Shown here: positions 1-5,329 of the stretch, in pieces
How positions within the stretch are numbered: the first letter of the stretch is position 1
Layout: each line of letters starts with the position of its first letter
Source of the DNA: Campylobacterota bacterium
GTDB lineage: Bacteria; Campylobacterota; Campylobacteria; Campylobacterales; Sulfurovaceae
Direction of reading: 5' to 3'
NCBI GenBank assembly: GCA_030595845.1
Contig: JAUVCL010000137.1
Coordinates: forward strand, 1 to 5,329
DNA length: 5,329 nucleotides
Translations under genes and position numbers: made by a program
Notes under the pieces: generated by a model
Database searches by the model: none
Told to the model about the DNA's origin: nothing
What the model saw: only the letters and a program-made list of their open reading frames with translations

Positions 1-244
1 TACAGATCATAGAATCATTGCTGTTGAGACAGCGATTGACAACACGATAAGACAGTTTCTTGTTATGGATGGCGGAGACATTGATATACTTAATGTTAAA
101 GAGAATGGTGAGATGTTTGAAGTCTATATTTCTTATCTTGGTGCTTGTAGTAGTTGTTCGAGTTCAGGTACGGGTACACTTTTTGCCATAGAAAATGCAC
201 TTAAAGATAAACTTGATCCAAATATCACTGTTATTCCTATTTAA
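1..244 (+). CDS. nifU: NifU C-terminal domain, Fe-S cluster scaffold (3' end only)
   Basis: This is the last 80 codons of a gene that begins left of the window; the frame is open from base 2 and ends at TAA 242-244. The peptide starts TDHRIIAVETAIDNTIRQFL and contains MDGGDIDIL, then GACSSCSSSGTGTLFAIENAL, the NifU C-terminal (Nfu) domain with its CxxC pair that carries a transferable [4Fe-4S] cluster. In NifU-type proteins of Campylobacterota this domain sits at the end of a protein of about 320 residues, after an IscU-like scaffold and a [2Fe-2S] domain, and works with NifS in general Fe-S assembly in the cytoplasm. The ending NITVIPI and the GTGTLFAIE stretch match that type well. Because the N-terminal part is not visible, a stand-alone Nfu-type protein cannot be excluded. 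A terminator follows 30 bases after the stop. Confidence 0.82.
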   Translation, partial: TDHRIIAVETAIDNTIRQFLVMDGGDIDILNVKENGEMFEVYISYLGACSSCSSSGTGTLFAIENALKDKLDPNITVIPI

Positions 245-273
245 TTAAAGCCTGCAAAAGATCCAGATATTTT

Positions 274-306
274 GAGAGCCTGGCATGATCGCTTGGCTTT
301 CTTTTT
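274..306 (+). terminator. Intrinsic terminator after nifU
   Basis: The arms GAGAGCCTGGC (274-284) and GCTTGGCTTTC (291-301) pair around a 6-base loop with one T-T mismatch and two G-T wobbles. A run of five T follows (302-306). This is a classic rho-independent structure that ends the nifU transcript and separates it from the Fic gene. Confidence 0.75.
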
Positions 307-367
307 AATGAGAAAACTTAAACAAAAAAACTCCTATATGATAAATATTTATATATATATCATTTTA

Positions 368-376
368 TGATATAAT
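368..376 (+). promoter_or_regulatory. Extended -10 promoter for the Fic gene
   Basis: TGATATAAT is a perfect extended -10 (TGnTATAAT) with the hexamer at 371-376. The upstream DNA (about 335-365) is almost pure A/T, and there is no recognisable -35, which is normal for sigma-70 promoters of Campylobacterota. The predicted transcript start is near 383, giving a leader of about 54 bases that contains the inverted repeat at 386-412. No other equally good box lies between the nifU terminator and the Fic start. Confidence 0.6.
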
Positions 377-385
377 AAATAATAT

Positions 386-412
386 ATTACATATCAAAAA
401 GTGATATGTAAT
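386..412 (+). promoter_or_regulatory. Perfect 10-bp inverted repeat in the Fic leader (possible operator)
   Basis: ATTACATATC (386-395) and GATATGTAAT (403-412) are exact reverse complements separated by seven bases. The element begins about 10 bases after the predicted -10 box, so it would lie at or just after the transcript start. A dimeric regulator bound here would block transcription; the Fic protein itself ends in a winged helix and is one candidate. It could instead fold as an RNA hairpin, but no T-run follows, so it is not a terminator. Confidence 0.5.
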
Positions 413-436
413 TATAGATATCATAAGTGAGAATAT

Positions 437-1603
437 ATGACAAATAGTGCTAAAAAATGGATATGGGAACATGAGAAATACCCATACTTTCCGTATGATA
501 AAGAGAAGATCAAAGAAAAACTTAGAAAAGCTGAATACCTCAGAGGACTACTCTCCGGCATACTTTTGTTTGCAAATAAAAAAGATCTTGATGAGATTGA
601 GATAGCTAGTATAACCGATGAGATCATCAACACTTCACAAATAGAAGGTGAGTATCTAAGAAGAGAGAGTGTACGAGACTCTGTAGCAAAAGCCATAAAC
701 AGAGAATACACTTCAGCAGAAGATATGTCTACAAGACACACAGACAACCTAGTAGAGCTAATGTTGGACAGTCACCGCAATACTGAACCTTTATCTGTTG
801 AAAGATTACATGGTTGGCATAATGCACTTTTCGCAAATACAAGTGGCTATGAGGGTGTCAGGAAAATAAATGTTGCCACTTTTAGAGATTATGATGATAT
901 GAAAGTGGTTGAAAATTCATTTGGCAGAGAAGGTGAAGTTATGAAGTACCTTGCCCCGCCTCAGCATCTCATAGAAAAAGACATTGATGCCATCATAGCA
1001 TACTGCAACACAAGTGAGGAAGACCCCTATATAAAAAGTGCATTGGCACATCTATGGTTTGTCTCTATCCACCCTTATGATGATGGAAATGGACGGATCT
1101 CTAGAGCTATAGCAGACTATATCCTTTCACATGATACCCAAGAAGAGCACAAAATATACTCTATGTCTACTGCTATTTATGCCAAGCGTGGAGAGTACTA
1201 CAAAACTTTAGATATGACTACCAATTTACACAAAAATAGACATTATGACTTTACCCTCTGGATAGAATGGAATATAGATATACTTATTTCTGCGCTGGAA
1301 AGATCTCATGAAAGTATTTTATTTATCATAAAAAAGACAAAATTTTGGGACAGGTGTCGAGACGTTAAGTTGACTAGGCAGCATATATCGTTCCTTGTAG
1401 TTTTCATTGATGGTCTTTCAAAAGAGAAAAAGAACGAGTTTGCAAACACTGACTACAGAGAAATCACAGGGACAAGTCCTGTTACAGCCAGTAGACATAT
1501 AAAAAAACTTCTTGAACATGGGTGTATTGAGAAGGTAGAAGGAAAAGCAAAACGCAATGCCAGTTACATGCTTCTTTTTGATGAAGCAGAAGAGAAGATC
1601 TAA
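437..1603 (+). CDS. Fic family protein (DUF4172 - Fic - winged helix), probable AMP transferase
   Basis: The 388-residue protein is complete. The N-terminus (about 8-85, starting WIWEHEKYPYFPY) matches the DUF4172 region common in Fic proteins of this size. It contains TSQIEG (66-71), the inhibitory helix motif [S/T]xxxE[G/N] whose Glu (E70) blocks ATP binding. The catalytic Fic motif HPYDDGNGRISR (212-223) is intact: catalytic H212, acidic D216, anion-binding GNGR and R223. The family normally transfers AMP from ATP to a Tyr/Ser/Thr of a target protein; the target is not readable here. The C-terminus (about 335-380, with REITGTSPVTASRHIKKLLE) is a winged helix-turn-helix. It is a monocistronic gene with its own promoter, and the weak ribosome site AGTGAGA lies just before the ATG at 437. 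With the inhibitory motif in the same chain, no separate antitoxin is expected, and none is seen. Convergent with the superoxide reductase gene. Confidence 0.92.
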   Translation: MTNSAKKWIWEHEKYPYFPYDKEKIKEKLRKAEYLRGLLSGILLFANKKDLDEIEIASITDEIINTSQIEGEYLRRESVRDSVAKAINREYTSAEDMSTRHTDNLVELMLDSHRNTEPLSVERLHGWHNALFANTSGYEGVRKINVATFRDYDDMKVVENSFGREGEVMKYLAPPQHLIEKDIDAIIAYCNTSEEDPYIKSALAHLWFVSIHPYDDGNGRISRAIADYILSHDTQEEHKIYSMSTAIYAKRGEYYKTLDMTTNLHKNRHYDFTLWIEWNIDILISALERSHESILFIIKKTKFWDRCRDVKLTRQHISFLVVFIDGLSKEKKNEFANTDYREITGTSPVTASRHIKKLLEHGCIEKVEGKAKRNASYMLLFDEAEEKI

Positions 1604-1684
1604 AATATTATAGATGCTGAGTATAGAGAAGTTTTAAAATTTGTAGGTGATATGTAGGTAAATATAATTTTAGTGAAAGAGTTT

Positions 1685-1720
1685 TAAAATGATATAATGC
1701 CCAAGAATAGGGCATTATAT
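1685..1720 (-). terminator. Terminator of the superoxide reductase gene
   Basis: A perfect 11-bp stem, ATATAATGCCC (1692-1702) with GGGCATTATAT (1710-1720), has a 7-base loop. Read on the minus strand it begins 4 bases after the stop codon of the superoxide reductase gene and is followed by CATTTTAAAAC, a short T-run. On the plus strand it is followed by AGGACTAG, so it is a poorer terminator for the convergent Fic transcript, though the hairpin may still stall it. Confidence 0.65.
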
Positions 1721-1724
1721 AGGA

Positions 1725-2108
1725 CTAGTTTACTTCAACTACTTTTTCAGTACCTTCCCTGATACCGTGTTTAGTACAGTAACCATGAGCAACAAGTTTA
1801 AGTTTTTTACCTGTTGGGATGATTGTAAATGTAGTTGTGTTGTGTGCTTTTGTGTTACCAAGAGTTCCTGGAACATAAGAAGCTTTAGCAAGTTGAATGT
1901 CACCGTTAAAAAGAGTTACTGATTCGATGAAGTGATCAAAATCATCTGGGTGAGTATATTCGTTACCCATTTTTACAGTTACTTCAAATGGCTCACCAGC
2001 AGTTGCTGTGTCTGCACAGTGGATAAATGGAGAGTGTCTGTCGATAAGGTCTTTCTTTGCTTCTCTATCTACTTCGCTGATGTCTACGTATTTGTTAATT
2101 TTTGGCAT
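1725..2108 (-). CDS. Class II superoxide reductase-like protein (neelaredoxin / SORL domain)
   Basis: The 127-residue cytoplasmic protein has the single-iron superoxide reductase fold, which reduces superoxide to hydrogen peroxide without making oxygen. All five iron ligands are visible: H25 (in DRHSP), H53 (YTHPDD), H59 (FDHFIE), C111 and H114 (GYCTKHG). The 6-residue gap between H53 and H59 and the CxxH spacing are as in the archaeal enzymes. There is no N-terminal Cys4 rubredoxin-like centre, so it is the one-iron class. The usual ExxH-side pair E-K before the first His is D23-R24 here, which may change turnover. I start at ATG 2108 because AAGGA lies six bases upstream; an in-frame ATG at 2150 would lie upstream of the -10 box. 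Single gene with its own promoter and terminator. It could also act in a superoxide-sensing or other non-haem iron role, but the full ligand set favours an enzyme. Confidence 0.85.
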   Translation of the reverse strand: MPKINKYVDISEVDREAKKDLIDRHSPFIHCADTATAGEPFEVTVKMGNEYTHPDDFDHFIESVTLFNGDIQLAKASYVPGTLGNTKAHNTTTFTIIPTGKKLKLVAHGYCTKHGIREGTEKVVEVN

Positions 2109-2138
2109 ATTATTTCCTTTTTTGTGTTTGATGGCGAA

Positions 2139-2147
2139 ATTATAGCA
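2139..2147 (-). promoter_or_regulatory. Extended -10 promoter for the superoxide reductase gene
   Basis: Read on the minus strand the sequence is TGCTATAAT, a perfect TGnTATAAT with the hexamer at 2139-2144. The start of transcription should fall near 2132, leaving a leader of about 25 bases that includes the AAGGA ribosome site. The upstream DNA (2152-2195) is nearly all A/T and may serve as an UP-like element. No -35 is visible. Confidence 0.65.
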
Positions 2148-2151
2148 CAAG

Positions 2152-2195
2152 TAAATTTAAATAGGATAAAAATTGTCTTATTTATTTTAAATTTA
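2152..2195. repeat. AT-only imperfect inverted repeat between two genes
   Basis: TAAATTTAAATA (2152-2163) pairs with TATTTTAAATTTA (2183-2195) with one bulged base and a 19-base loop. The right arm includes the stop codon of the barrel-like protein gene. The stem lacks G/C and a clean T-run, so I do not call it a terminator; it may simply be the AT-rich upstream element of the next promoter. Confidence 0.3.
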
Positions 2196-3281
2196 ATTAT
2201 ATCGACCAAAATAAAAGTCAAAGAAAATACGAACAGCATAGTTCGCTTCATACTCATACTGCTTGTGAAAATTCACAGAAGGACGTACTTCAAAGTAAAA
2301 CCATTTACGCCAAATATTTTGTCTCCACGTAAACTCTGTAAGATAATTATGTATACCACCAAAGGTTTTGATCTGTGGATTTACACTGTTCTCATCTACA
2401 AGATAGGGATACTTTGTATTACCAAAAAATGATTGTGAAACTCCGAGTCCTGTTTTGTCTTTTGAACTCCAATAATACTGGACAGAGAGTGCATAGTCCA
2501 TACCATCAACATCTTCTTGGGTTTTTCTATGAAGTTGTAGCCGAAAGAGTGACATTTCTTTGAATTGTCTGTCAAAATAGATATCTGTCTCTTCTTCAAA
2601 TTTATCATCCAGTGAATATTGAAATAACTGCACCGGATCTATCAGCCAATTATCTGTTTGAAAAGGCATATTATATCTGGCACTTACAAAAGGGTCTATC
2701 CCTGAAAAACCAACTGCATATCTTGAGTTTATTCCATGTTTCTCTGGTGCAAAATAATTAATTCCGATATTAGGAGTATCTTTTTCATCCTCTTTGAGTA
2801 TATTATCAGCATTATCAATGGTCACATCATTGATAAATATTTTTAAATGTTTTTTACTTTTACTAAATGGGACCTGTGCTCTAAGTTTAAATTCATAATC
2901 CTCAGACCCCTTTGACTGAAAGAAACCGCCTGTACGTACCCGTATGAAAACATCATCTGTTTCATTTAAATACTTTCTATTTTGAAAAAAGGCATCTGCT
3001 GATCTTACTTTATTTTTCAAGCTAGTATCCGTTATATTCGGTGATTCAGCAGTACAATCGATACAATTGTCATCTTTATGTCCTAACCATTCTCCAATAG
3101 TCATATCTATAGTCTCTGACCATTCTATTACTGTATTTGAGAGAGTGGCATGTGTTTCATCTATATAGTTGAATTCACCTTGTTCACTCTCTACTGTACT
3201 GTCCCTCTCAACGATACATTCTTCTGCATAAGAAGCAGATGATAACAATGCCAATAGTATAACTCCTCTATACATAACCAT
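2193..3281 (-). CDS. Exported protein, probable outer-membrane beta-barrel, function unknown
   Basis: The 362-residue protein starts with a clear Sec signal peptide: MVMYRG, a hydrophobic stretch 7-16, and a likely cut after ASYA (residue 19). The mature N-terminus is acidic and has C22 and a CIDC pair (C73, C76), which could form a periplasmic disulfide. From about residue 110 onward alternating aromatic/polar segments such as DVFIRVRTGGFF, YEFKLRAQVPF, YALSVQYYW and WFYFEVRPSVNF look like amphipathic beta-strands, and the end YAVRIFFDFYFGRYN resembles a final barrel strand, although it closes on Asn rather than Phe. I do not recognise a named family. The start at 3281 has AGAGG seven bases upstream, overlapping the stop of the preceding DUF4282-like gene; the gap is 10 bases, so the two are probably co-transcribed and translationally coupled. 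No lipobox is present. Confidence 0.7.
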   Translation of the reverse strand: MVMYRGVILLALLSSASYAEECIVERDSTVESEQGEFNYIDETHATLSNTVIEWSETIDMTIGEWLGHKDDNCIDCTAESPNITDTSLKNKVRSADAFFQNRKYLNETDDVFIRVRTGGFFQSKGSEDYEFKLRAQVPFSKSKKHLKIFINDVTIDNADNILKEDEKDTPNIGINYFAPEKHGINSRYAVGFSGIDPFVSARYNMPFQTDNWLIDPVQLFQYSLDDKFEEETDIYFDRQFKEMSLFRLQLHRKTQEDVDGMDYALSVQYYWSSKDKTGLGVSQSFFGNTKYPYLVDENSVNPQIKTFGGIHNYLTEFTWRQNIWRKWFYFEVRPSVNFHKQYEYEANYAVRIFFDFYFGRYN

Positions 3282-3291
3282 CTACAAACCT

Positions 3292-3588
3292 CTAATTTAA
3301 TTTCATTAGTGCATCATGCATATCAAAATAAGCAATTAAAAACTCAAACATGACTCTCCAGAATATCTCCATACAGAATAGCGTGATGAAGAAGACCATA
3401 AACAGAATTAAGCGTTGTTTAGGGGTAGTGCGATCTTTTATAACTTTGGATACGTCAGATAAATATGCTTTTTTAACCCAGAAGGTAAAATACCAACTCA
3501 AAATAGGAATGATCACTGCACCGAGATAATAAATAAAAATGAGAAGGGTAGGAGTAATAAACGTTTGAAATGTTAAAAAGTCCAGCAT
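3292..3588 (-). CDS. DUF4282-like small membrane protein
   Basis: The 98-residue protein has two membrane helices, about 11-37 (ITPTLLIFIYYLGAVIIPIL) and 60-78. A charged cytoplasmic loop with KKAYLSDVSKVIKDRTTPKQR lies between them. The start MLDFLTFQTFITP and the end EIFWRVMFEFLIAYFDMHDAL follow the DUF4282 pattern (FDxFITP near the start; FWRxxxELLIxxFxxxDxL at the end). The family has no assigned function. I prefer the ATG at 3588 over the in-frame ATG at 3594: AAAGGA is then 5 bases upstream, whereas it would overlap the first ATG. It is the first gene of a two-gene unit with the barrel-like exported protein. Confidence 0.7.
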   Translation of the reverse strand: MLDFLTFQTFITPTLLIFIYYLGAVIIPILSWYFTFWVKKAYLSDVSKVIKDRTTPKQRLILFMVFFITLFCMEIFWRVMFEFLIAYFDMHDALMKLN

Positions 3589-3606
3589 TGTCATCCTTTA
3601 GACATA

Positions 3607-3612
3607 AGTATA
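3607..3612 (-). promoter_or_regulatory. Candidate -10 for the DUF4282-like operon
   Basis: On the minus strand GTGTATACTTATG contains TATACT, a one-mismatch -10 hexamer, in AT-rich DNA. The transcript would start near 3600 and have a leader of about 12 bases, just enough for the AAAGGA ribosome site. No TG extension in the right place and no -35, so this is a weak call. Confidence 0.35.
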
Positions 3613-3671
3613 CACTAGGAAGATAAAGATAGTTTAGTTATATTGAAAATAATAAAAGAATTATGGAGCAT

Positions 3672-3798
3672 ATGATGAATAAAATAACAAAAGAAGAAGC
3701 CATAAAAGGCGCATTTTTTGCTGCGCTTGTAGGTGATGCCTTATGACTGGGAGTATTGTGAAGGGTTACTCAGTAAACTGCCTTTATTGAAGTCTTAA
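3672..3798 (+). pseudogene. Remnant of an ADP-ribosylglycohydrolase (DraG-like) gene
   Basis: GGAG precedes two consecutive ATGs (3672, 3675). The frame reads MNKITKEEAIKGAFFAALVG then DAL and hits TGA at 3744-3746. IKGAxxGAxxGDALG is the opening motif of ADP-ribosylglycohydrolases, which remove ADP-ribose from proteins, nucleic acids or small molecules; the next residue in the family is Gly, and TGA is one change from GGA. The frame past it reads LGVL and stops again at 3759. In the next frame (+1), 3745-3798 reads DWEYCEGLLSKLPLLKS and ends at TAA, which could be the old C-terminus joined by an internal deletion. The metal-binding and catalytic parts of a roughly 300-residue protein are absent, so no activity is expected. 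The N-terminal match is fairly clear; the C-terminal part is a guess. Confidence 0.5.
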
Positions 3799-3804
3799 CA
3801 GCAA

Positions 3805-4566
3805 CTATTTAACTATTTCAAAAGGAGTCAATTCACTTTCATTGACATCCTTTACTTCTTCACAGCAGTTTAACACAGACTTTTCCGGGTTTTCTATGAA
3901 GTCAACCCCTCGGTAAATAGTATAGATCCCAAAGAGTATGACAATAATCGATGCCAGATTCATCATATTTTTTCTCAGCCCGCCTTTGTTAAGCAGTTGG
4001 GTGAAAAATCCCAAACTAAACAGTGCAGGGATAGTACTTAGACCAAAAATAAACATCACCAATGCTCCCCACAAAGGGCTTCCTGTACTTGCAGCCGTTA
4101 CGGCAAAGAAATAAACCAGACCACAAGGCAGTAGACCGTTGAGCAAACCTAAGATATAAAAACTGTAGAGTGATTTGGAACGTAAGACCTGACGGAAGAC
4201 TTCCTGATACCATTTGGTTTGAGAAAAAGAGTGTTCAAGTTTGGTTAAAAATGACAACTTTCCCAAAAGTGATAACCCTGCCAATATCATAAATACCCCG
4301 GCTACTATCGTAAGAGCAGCAGTAGCGTGACCACTAAACTGTGCAACACCACCGATGGCTCCAAAAATAGCACCCAACATCACATAAGTCGTAATACGCC
4401 CAAAAGAATATGCAAGGTGGGCAAAACCTTGCATAAGGTTAGACCATTTGTTGTTTATCTTTGCAGAGCTATAGGCTATGACTATGCCGCCACACATGCC
4501 AATGCAGTGTCCAAAAGCACCTAAAAAAGCAATGGTTGAAATCGTCCAGAGATCAATACTCTCCAT
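3805..4566 (-). CDS. TauE/SafE-type (DsbD_2-like) six-helix membrane protein, probable metal or thiol transporter
   Basis: This 253-residue inner-membrane protein has helices at about 8-32, 50-74, 80-103, 133-158, 162-188 and 200-220. The first helix carries GHCIGMCGG (H20, C21, M24, C25) and the fourth GLLPCGLVY (C148), the paired signatures of the DsbD_2 / UreH-like transmembrane family often annotated as sulfite exporter TauE/SafE. Relatives sit beside cbb3 oxidase and copper-handling genes and are thought to move copper or reducing equivalents across the membrane; the His/Cys/Met cluster fits Cu(I). The cytosolic or periplasmic tail has an adjacent CC pair (234-235). The ATG directly follows the NosL-like stop (TAG ATG, no gap), and GGGG seven bases upstream inside that gene serves as ribosome site, so it is translationally coupled. 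True sulfite export is a less likely reading. Confidence 0.8.
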   Translation of the reverse strand: MESIDLWTISTIAFLGAFGHCIGMCGGIVIAYSSAKINNKWSNLMQGFAHLAYSFGRITTYVMLGAIFGAIGGVAQFSGHATAALTIVAGVFMILAGLSLLGKLSFLTKLEHSFSQTKWYQEVFRQVLRSKSLYSFYILGLLNGLLPCGLVYFFAVTAASTGSPLWGALVMFIFGLSTIPALFSLGFFTQLLNKGGLRKNMMNLASIIVILFGIYTIYRGVDFIENPEKSVLNCCEEVKDVNESELTPFEIVK

Positions 4567-5070
4567 CTATTTCCCCAATAACATTTTTCTGATTTTTGGA
4601 TTAGTCAGGTTTTCACCTCTGTACATACGCAGTTCCATTTCAGAGTAGTCTATAGTCTCGTCTGTTTTCTTTTCTCTTGCTCCAAAACCATAATGCATCT
4701 CTGTTTTATCTTTTACTCCGTATGCTGCTTTCTTCGCATCTATCCATTTTTTTGTGTCCATACTATGTACCCAAAGTTTGGCTTCATTTTTAAAAGACTT
4801 GTCTTGTAACCACAATACCATACATCCGGGGTCATCAAAAAACCATGTTTTACCATCTGGGGCAACCACTTGTGCTGTGTTTTTCTCTTGTGTGATGAGC
4901 ATTTTACAGTAAGGGTCATTGGTAAAATTGACTTTTAAGGGCAGGGCTTTCATTTCGGTATTACCCTTAACAATGGTAATAGGTTGGTCATTTTTTGCCA
5001 TAGAGATAAACACAACAGCAGTGATGCCAAGGATCACAAGGATAACAAGTAAAGGTAAAATCTTTTTCAT
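4567..5070 (-). CDS. Membrane-anchored NosL-family copper-binding protein
   Basis: The 167-residue protein has one N-terminal membrane helix (4-24) without a lipobox, then a periplasmic NosL domain. Family marks in order: NDPYCKMLI (53-59) with the Cu(I)-binding CxM pair (C55, M57), AQVVAPDGKTWFFDDPGCM (66-84), then KLWVHSMDTKKWIDAKKA (98-115) and the MxYGFGA loop (125-131, with M125 and H126). NosL delivers copper to nitrous-oxide reductase, but no nos genes are visible here, and relatives serve elsewhere, so the target is open. Classical NosL is a lipoprotein; this one is helix-anchored. I start at ATG 5070, one base after the stop of the upstream gene, whose last codons supply GGAG twelve bases away. 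Longer in-frame starts (5088, 5157) lie inside the upstream gene and lack a ribosome site. Translationally coupled to both neighbours. Confidence 0.8.
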   Translation of the reverse strand: MKKILPLLVILVILGITAVVFISMAKNDQPITIVKGNTEMKALPLKVNFTNDPYCKMLITQEKNTAQVVAPDGKTWFFDDPGCMVLWLQDKSFKNEAKLWVHSMDTKKWIDAKKAAYGVKDKTEMHYGFGAREKKTDETIDYSEMELRMYRGENLTNPKIRKMLLGK

Positions 5071-5071
5071 C

Positions 5072-5329
5072 TTATAAAAATACTCCATTTTTAAAATAGT
5101 AAACAGCGACATAAGCGGTGCATAGTAACACAAAAAAGCTAAGTAAACGAGTGACACTTTTTTGTGATCTTGTATGACTTTGTTTTAACCAAAGTGTAGA
5201 GATAGCATCACTAAGACCTATGTAGGTACCGATAAACAGAGATGCCCATAACACATAACCCACATACATATACTCTGCTTGTAACATACAAAATGGACAC
5301 TTATGTGTGGGTAACTGATAGATGTAGGT
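5072..5329 (-). CDS. Membrane protein with HKCPFC motif (C-terminal part; start beyond window)
   Basis: The frame is open to the window edge, so at least 85 residues belong to the gene: TYIYQLPTHKCPFCMLQAEY followed by two hydrophobic helices, about residues 22-44 and 60-80, with a basic loop KQSHTRSQKSVTR between them, ending KNGVFL. An in-frame ATG at 5287 has no ribosome site and would cut off the HKCPFC motif, so it is not the real start. CPxC next to a membrane helix suggests a thiol-redox or metal-binding site facing the periplasm. I do not recognise a named family. It is the first visible gene of the operon with the NosL-like and TauE/SafE-like genes, one base apart from the NosL start, which suggests a shared role in copper or thiol handling. 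Confidence 0.65.
   Translation of the reverse strand, partial: TYIYQLPTHKCPFCMLQAEYMYVGYVLWASLFIGTYIGLSDAISTLWLKQSHTRSQKSVTRLLSFFVLLCTAYVAVYYFKNGVFL

Noticed and set aside
320..436. AT-rich repeats with TATATATATAT runs as a possible origin or CRISPR leader
   Set aside because: No DnaA-box cluster and no repeat-spacer pattern; explained by an AT-rich promoter region.
421..747. Minus-strand open frame of about 108 codons opposite the start of the Fic gene
   Set aside because: Antisense to a well-supported Fic coding region, no ribosome site, low-complexity Ser/Leu-rich product; a shadow frame.
437..1603. Fic protein as part of a toxin-antitoxin pair
   Set aside because: No small antitoxin gene lies next to it; the inhibitory TxxxEG motif is inside the same chain.
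1630..1690. Direct repeat AGTTTTAAAAT at 1630-1640 and 1680-1690
   Set aside because: Only 11 AT-rich bases, two copies, no flanking structure; likely chance.
1932..2432. Plus-strand open frame of about 166 codons
   Set aside because: Runs antisense through the superoxide reductase gene, its promoter and the end of the barrel-like gene; the product is hydrophobic nonsense from AT-rich DNA.
2375..2608. Two short open frames (one per strand) within the barrel-like gene
   Set aside because: Both overlap a longer frame with a signal peptide and ribosome site, and neither shows a recognisable motif.
3771..3780. Small palindrome CAGTAAACTG after the TauE/SafE-like gene
   Set aside because: Only a 4-bp stem with a 2-base loop and no T-run on either strand; too weak for a terminator.
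4016..4524. Two 65-codon frames inside the TauE/SafE-like gene
   Set aside because: Shadows of a gene with clear membrane helices and family motifs.

Overview
The window looks like a piece of a Campylobacterota chromosome (Sulfurimonas/Sulfurovum-like). The DNA is AT-rich, the promoters carry good extended -10 boxes without a visible -35, and the gene set fits: a NifU tail of the type seen in that phylum, a class II superoxide-reductase-like protein, and a NosL-like protein next to a TauE/SafE-type membrane protein. The genus assignment is an inference from protein style and was not searched.

Layout from left to right. Positions 1-244 (+) hold the 3' end of a nifU gene, closed by a clear intrinsic terminator (274-306). 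Positions 307-436 are a very AT-rich intergenic stretch with an extended -10 promoter and a perfect 10-bp inverted repeat, leading into a complete Fic-domain protein (437-1603, +) with an autoinhibitory motif and a C-terminal winged helix. Convergent to it, 1725-2108 (-) is a class II superoxide reductase (neelaredoxin-like) gene with its own promoter and terminator. Positions 2193-3588 (-) hold a two-gene unit: a DUF4282-like two-helix membrane protein, then an exported protein that looks like an outer-membrane beta-barrel.

Divergent from this unit, at 3672-3798 (+), lies a short broken gene. It begins like an ADP-ribosylglycohydrolase (DraG family) and stops right at the conserved GDAL(G) motif. 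From 3805 to the right edge (-) there is a tightly packed operon, read from the edge inward: a membrane protein with a CPFC motif (cut by the window edge), a membrane-anchored NosL-family protein, and a TauE/SafE (DsbD_2-like) six-helix membrane protein. The gaps are 1 and 0 bases.

How the genes may work together. The right-hand operon most plausibly handles copper or thiol chemistry at the cytoplasmic membrane for a respiratory metalloenzyme; NosL is a Cu(I)-binding family and the TauE/SafE-like partner has HCxxMC and PC motifs. NifU (Fe-S assembly) and the superoxide reductase-like protein fit a microaerophilic or anaerobic lifestyle. The Fic protein is probably a self-controlled AMPylator with no visible separate antitoxin. 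I see no CRISPR array, tRNA, rRNA, IS element or clear new multi-gene defence system here.
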